Shown here piece after piece: positions 4,546-6,944 of a stretch of DNA of 6,944 nt. Position numbers and translations under genes: made by a program. Origin of the DNA: Spirochaetaceae bacterium (GTDB taxonomy: Bacteria > Spirochaetota > Spirochaetia > Treponematales > Breznakiellaceae); the NCBI GenBank assembly GCA_031267475.1, contig JAIRZA010000010.1, positions 1 through 6,944 of the forward strand, given 5' to 3'. The notes under the pieces were generated by a model that had not been told where the DNA came from, searched no databases, and saw nothing but the letters and a program-made list of their open reading frames with translations. Position 1 is the first letter of the stretch; every line of letters starts with the position of its first letter.

Positions 4546-5787
4546 ATGACAGCATCTTCGCGCCGTGTAAGTCCGCCGGATTTGCAGAATCCGCCGGATT
4601 CGGCGGATCCAATGAATCCGGCAAATCCGGTGAAAAAAACCCGTCAAGTTGTGATAGGCGGAACGGGCGGCGTAAACAAGGTTTTGATTGGCGGCGGCGC
4701 TCCCGTATCCATACAAACAATGTGGAAGGAGCCTTTAACCCCGGAATGTCTTTCCGGAAAGCGCGGGCGCGAAACCCTGCGGCGTATTGAAGCCCTTTCC
4801 GCCTTGGGGTGCGATATTTTGCGTTTTGCCGTTCCCAGCGTTGAAGACGCGGAAACGCTGGGGCGTTTATCCGCGATGTGCTCCATGCCTCTTGTCGCCG
4901 ACATACATTTTGATTACAAGACGGCTTTACGGGTTCTTGATTTTCCAATAGCAAAAATAAGGATAAATCCGGGTAATATAGGCGGAAAGGAACGCGCCCT
5001 TAAAGTGATTGCGAAGGCGCGCGACAAGGGCGCGGCTATACGAATCGGCGTGAACGGCGGGAGTCTGCCGCATGATTTGCGGGACGAGCTTGCCGCGGGA
5101 AAACTAAATCCCGAAGACGCGATTGTCCGCGCCGCCGAGCGGGAGCTTGCTTTTTTTAACGAGGCGGGTTTTGAAGATGCGCTTGTTTCGATGAAAATTT
5201 CATCGGTGGGCAAGACGATAGCGGCGGCGCGCGCGTTTGCGGCGAAGCACGATGTTCCGCTGCATATAGGCGTTACAGAGGCCGGTCCGCTTATTGCCGG
5301 CGTTGTGCGAAACACGGCGGCGCTTTACTCGCTGTTGTTGGACGGTATCGGCGATACGGTGCGGGTGTCGCTGTCAGACACTATGGAGCGCGAGGTGATT
5401 GCAGCGCGTGAAATACTCCTTGCGGCGGGGGAAAACGCCGCGTCGGGGCGTTTCGCTTTCGCCCGCGGTGTGCGCATTATCTCCTGTCCGCGCTGCGGGA
5501 GGTGCGTGTTTGATACGCACGCTTTCACGGACAGGTGGCAGGAGCGTCTGTACTCGCTTAATAAAGATATAACGGTGGCCGTGATGGGGTGTCCGGTGAA
5601 CGGCCCCGAAGAAGCCCGCGCCGCCGACATCGGCATAACCGGCGCGGGGAATAAAATTCTTATCTTCAAACACGGCTGTATATCACGCCGTCTTGATATT
5701 CCTGATGAAGCCCGCGCCGCCGGAATCGCCGACCGCGCTTTTCAAGAAGAACTTGAAAATTGCGGCGGCGAATTAGGCGGCGCTTAA
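4546..5787 (+). CDS. ispG: 4-hydroxy-3-methylbut-2-en-1-yl diphosphate synthase
   Basis: IspG (GcpE) reduces 2-C-methyl-D-erythritol 2,4-cyclodiphosphate to HMBPP in the MEP isoprenoid pathway, using a [4Fe-4S] cluster. Visible in the 413 residues: IGGGAPVSIQTM at 48-59, VADIHFDYK at 117-125, KIRINPGNIGG at 137-147, GVNGGSLP at 168-175, SMKISS at 215-220, HIGVTEAG at 240-247 and RVSLS at 273-277. The cluster ligands are Cys314 and Cys317 (SCPRCGR) and Cys349 with Glu356 (GCPVNGPEEA). Length fits the short bacterial form without the extra TIM-like insert of plant and some chlamydial enzymes. Oddities: the usual NGPGE reads NGPEE, and an additional Cys320 follows the CxxC pair. The start is uncertain. 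ATG 4546 follows argD by 6 bp but has only a weak AGG before it. ATG 4612 and GTG 4630 (MKKTRQVVIGG, the more usual N-terminus) are in frame. The 28-residue leader is Pro/Asn/Asp-rich and encoded by a 9-bp-period repeat. Confidence 0.93.
   Translation: MTASSRRVSPPDLQNPPDSADPMNPANPVKKTRQVVIGGTGGVNKVLIGGGAPVSIQTMWKEPLTPECLSGKRGRETLRRIEALSALGCDILRFAVPSVEDAETLGRLSAMCSMPLVADIHFDYKTALRVLDFPIAKIRINPGNIGGKERALKVIAKARDKGAAIRIGVNGGSLPHDLRDELAAGKLNPEDAIVRAAERELAFFNEAGFEDALVSMKISSVGKTIAAARAFAAKHDVPLHIGVTEAGPLIAGVVRNTAALYSLLLDGIGDTVRVSLSDTMEREVIAAREILLAAGENAASGRFAFARGVRIISCPRCGRCVFDTHAFTDRWQERLYSLNKDITVAVMGCPVNGPEEARAADIGITGAGNKILIFKHGCISRRLDIPDEARAAGIADRAFQEELENCGGELGGA
4572..4632 (+). repeat. 9-bp-period CCG repeat and hairpin at the ispG 5' end
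   Basis: TCC triplets fall in a 9-base register at 4572, 4590, 4608, 4617 and 4626, and the 11-mer TCCGCCGGATT is repeated exactly at 4572 and 4590. ATCCGCCG (4589-4596) and CGGCGGAT (4601-4608) form a perfect 8-bp hairpin with a GATT loop, just before the alternative ATG at 4612. In the IspG frame the tract encodes the leader PPDLQNPPDSADPMNPANP, outside the conserved enzyme. It resembles the repeat at 3199-3234 in unit length and in the AATCCGG core. Confidence 0.65.
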
Positions 5788-5799
5788 TTTTTTATTCGG

Positions 5800-6927
5800 T
5801 TACTGCTGGGGAACATATTCAATCGAAAACGCGCCGTTCCCGTATCGCGACATAGTGCTGTTCGAGCCGGCCGCAACGGTATAGTCATTTTTCACATAGT
5901 TTGAACCGCCGCCGCCGGAACCAACTATGTTGTTGCTTGAGGTTGCATTAACAGCGTTGCCGCCTACATAGCCGCCGCCCCCGCCGCCAGGTCCCTCGTC
6001 CAGTCCGTATCTCCTGCCGGTAGCGCCTTGCCCCTCAGCAGTACCATAAACAACATCGCCACTCGAGGCGTAGCCGCCATACGAGTAGACTCCCCCATTA
6101 CCTGAAGTAGTTTTAGTATGACGCAGAGTTAGACTGCCCGCCGGAATATAGTCATACGGGGCGTTAAGGTTGCCCGCAAAATAGTATCTCCCAACGCCGC
6201 TGGTGCTTTTGTCGATAGGATTACGTTTCACCGCGGGTATAGCCAGCGATCCGGCATCTCCGCCGTCTATCCCCGGATGTCCGCTTGCGTCGTTGTCTGC
6301 GTTTGCCGATGCAGCGCCGCCGCCCCCGCCTGCTACAAGGATAAGGTCGCTTCTTGTAAGAGCATTGCTGCTGCTTCCCGGTACTTTCAAATCCGTCGTT
6401 CCATAACTACCGGCGTAATACACCTCTGTCGCGCCGCCGCCGCTGCCGCCGGATGTATTAGAACTTCCAGAAGCAGCAGCTACGCTATTGCCGCCGTTCG
6501 GCCAGCCGCCGGTTTTTGCGCCGCTATAACTTACCTTAGCGTCCTGTACCAAACTTTTTCCATCACCGGCTAATATTGCTGTGCCGCTTCCTTCCTTGCC
6601 AACGCGCACTTTAAGCACATCTCCGGCCGTAAACTCCTTTTCGGCGATAATGTGTCCGCCCTTGCCGCCAAAAGCGGGGTATTTATCTTTCGTCCAGACG
6701 TGCCCGCCGCTGGCGCCGCTGATTTCTATTCTGTATGTCCCATCGTACGCTATCGTTACCGATTTGTACGCCTCATCTCCCGCGGGTATAACCGCGCTGC
6801 TCGGAGTAAAGCCGTCAATATTTTTATATTTGGGGTCAATCAGCATGGCGTTAAGTTTTGCTATAGCGTCCTCTATTTTTGCGAGATCAATTTCGATATA
6901 TGTTACATCCACCGTAAGCTGCTTCAT
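5800..6927 (-). CDS. Glycine-rich protein with ALK/LTK-type Gly-rich fold (may extend past right edge)
   Basis: From the ATG at 6927 the product has 375 residues. A short helical N-terminus (about 11-30, IEIDLAKIEDAIAKLNAMLI) is followed by a glycine-rich domain at about 50-373. The domain begins with strands typical of the PF12810-like family: VTIAYDGTYRIEISGASGG at 57-75, then GGKGGHIIAEKEFTAGDVLKVRVG. It continues with ILVAGGGGGAA at 196-206, GPGGGGGGYVGGNA at 312-325 and GSGGGGSNYV at 336-345, and closes with NGAFSIEYVPQQ. In this family the Gly-rich segments pack as polyglycine-II helices; bacterial and phage members are mostly surface or tail-fibre adhesins. No signal peptide is seen. 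Codons upstream of the ATG stay open to the edge (P-E-G-A-T), so this may be the C-terminal part of a longer gene. However, AGAAGG 7 bases before the ATG could be a real ribosome site. Only 12 bp, including a T-run, separate it from the converging ispG. Adhesin role is inferred. Confidence 0.75.
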   Translation of the reverse strand: MKQLTVDVTYIEIDLAKIEDAIAKLNAMLIDPKYKNIDGFTPSSAVIPAGDEAYKSVTIAYDGTYRIEISGASGGHVWTKDKYPAFGGKGGHIIAEKEFTAGDVLKVRVGKEGSGTAILAGDGKSLVQDAKVSYSGAKTGGWPNGGNSVAAASGSSNTSGGSGGGATEVYYAGSYGTTDLKVPGSSSNALTRSDLILVAGGGGGAASANADNDASGHPGIDGGDAGSLAIPAVKRNPIDKSTSGVGRYYFAGNLNAPYDYIPAGSLTLRHTKTTSGNGGVYSYGGYASSGDVVYGTAEGQGATGRRYGLDEGPGGGGGGYVGGNAVNATSSNNIVGSGGGGSNYVKNDYTVAAGSNSTMSRYGNGAFSIEYVPQQ

Positions 6928-6944
6928 CGTAGCGCCTTCTGGTA

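Noticed and set aside
4542..4790. 82-codon plus-strand ORF overlapping the ispG start
   Set aside because: It reads the 9-bp repeat in another frame and then runs out of frame through the conserved IspG domain.
4511..4954. 147-codon minus-strand ORF across the argD/ispG junction
   Set aside because: It is antisense to conserved ArgD and IspG sequence, with Arg/Pro-rich composition typical of shadow frames in GC-rich codons.
4914..5669. Antisense ORFs opposite ispG
   Set aside because: They are opposite a well-conserved enzyme, are Ser/Ala/Arg-rich, and have no independent motif.
5788..5799. Terminator between ispG and the glycine-rich gene
   Set aside because: A T-run is present, but I could not find an inverted repeat immediately before it on the plus strand.
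6203..6573. Plus-strand ORFs opposite the glycine-rich gene
   Set aside because: Their Ala/Pro-rich composition mirrors the Gly codons on the other strand; no ribosome site or family likeness.

Overview
The window looks like a piece of a bacterial chromosome from a spirochaete of the Treponema group, possibly the host-associated or termite-gut type with roughly 50% G+C. The case rests on three things: the style of the signal peptidase II (an N-K-V-I-A-F-S variant of the usual N-x-G-A-A-F motif), a small two-helix membrane gene coupled directly behind it, and a secreted 269-residue protein that resembles hypothetical proteins I associate with treponemes. This is recognition from memory, not a database result, so the genus is an inference.

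Layout. (a) Positions 2-622, plus strand: the 3' end of a Gly/Ala/Ser/Thr-rich, beta-rich surface-type protein that enters from the left edge. It is followed by two hairpins; the second is a classic Rho-independent terminator lying inside the 3' end of the converging gene. (b) 646-1455, minus strand: an exported protein of unknown function. (c) 1456-1609: a divergent intergenic region with an inverted repeat. (d) 1610-5787, plus strand: a tightly packed cluster of nif3-like gene, lspA, a small membrane gene, argD and ispG. Gaps are 9 bp, a GTGA overlap, 138 bp and 6 bp. The one large gap, between the small membrane gene and argD, is almost filled by a 119-bp palindromic element. (e) 5800-6927, minus strand: a glycine-rich protein of the ALK/LTK-type Gly-rich fold, probably continuing past the right edge.

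How the genes fit together. The cluster mixes housekeeping functions rather than forming one pathway: a metal-binding Nif3 protein, lipoprotein signal peptide removal (LspA), arginine biosynthesis (ArgD) and the penultimate step of the MEP isoprenoid pathway (IspG). The small membrane protein shares a stop/start overlap with lspA and is the best candidate for an undescribed partner of the lipoprotein machinery.

The most unusual non-coding signals are the palindromic element before argD and a pair of 9-bp-period CCGG repeats. One repeat lies in the C-terminal tail of the membrane protein and the other in the N-terminal leader of IspG, so they flank argD and add Asn-Pro-rich linkers to both proteins. 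I found no CRISPR array, tRNA, rRNA, transposase or integrase.
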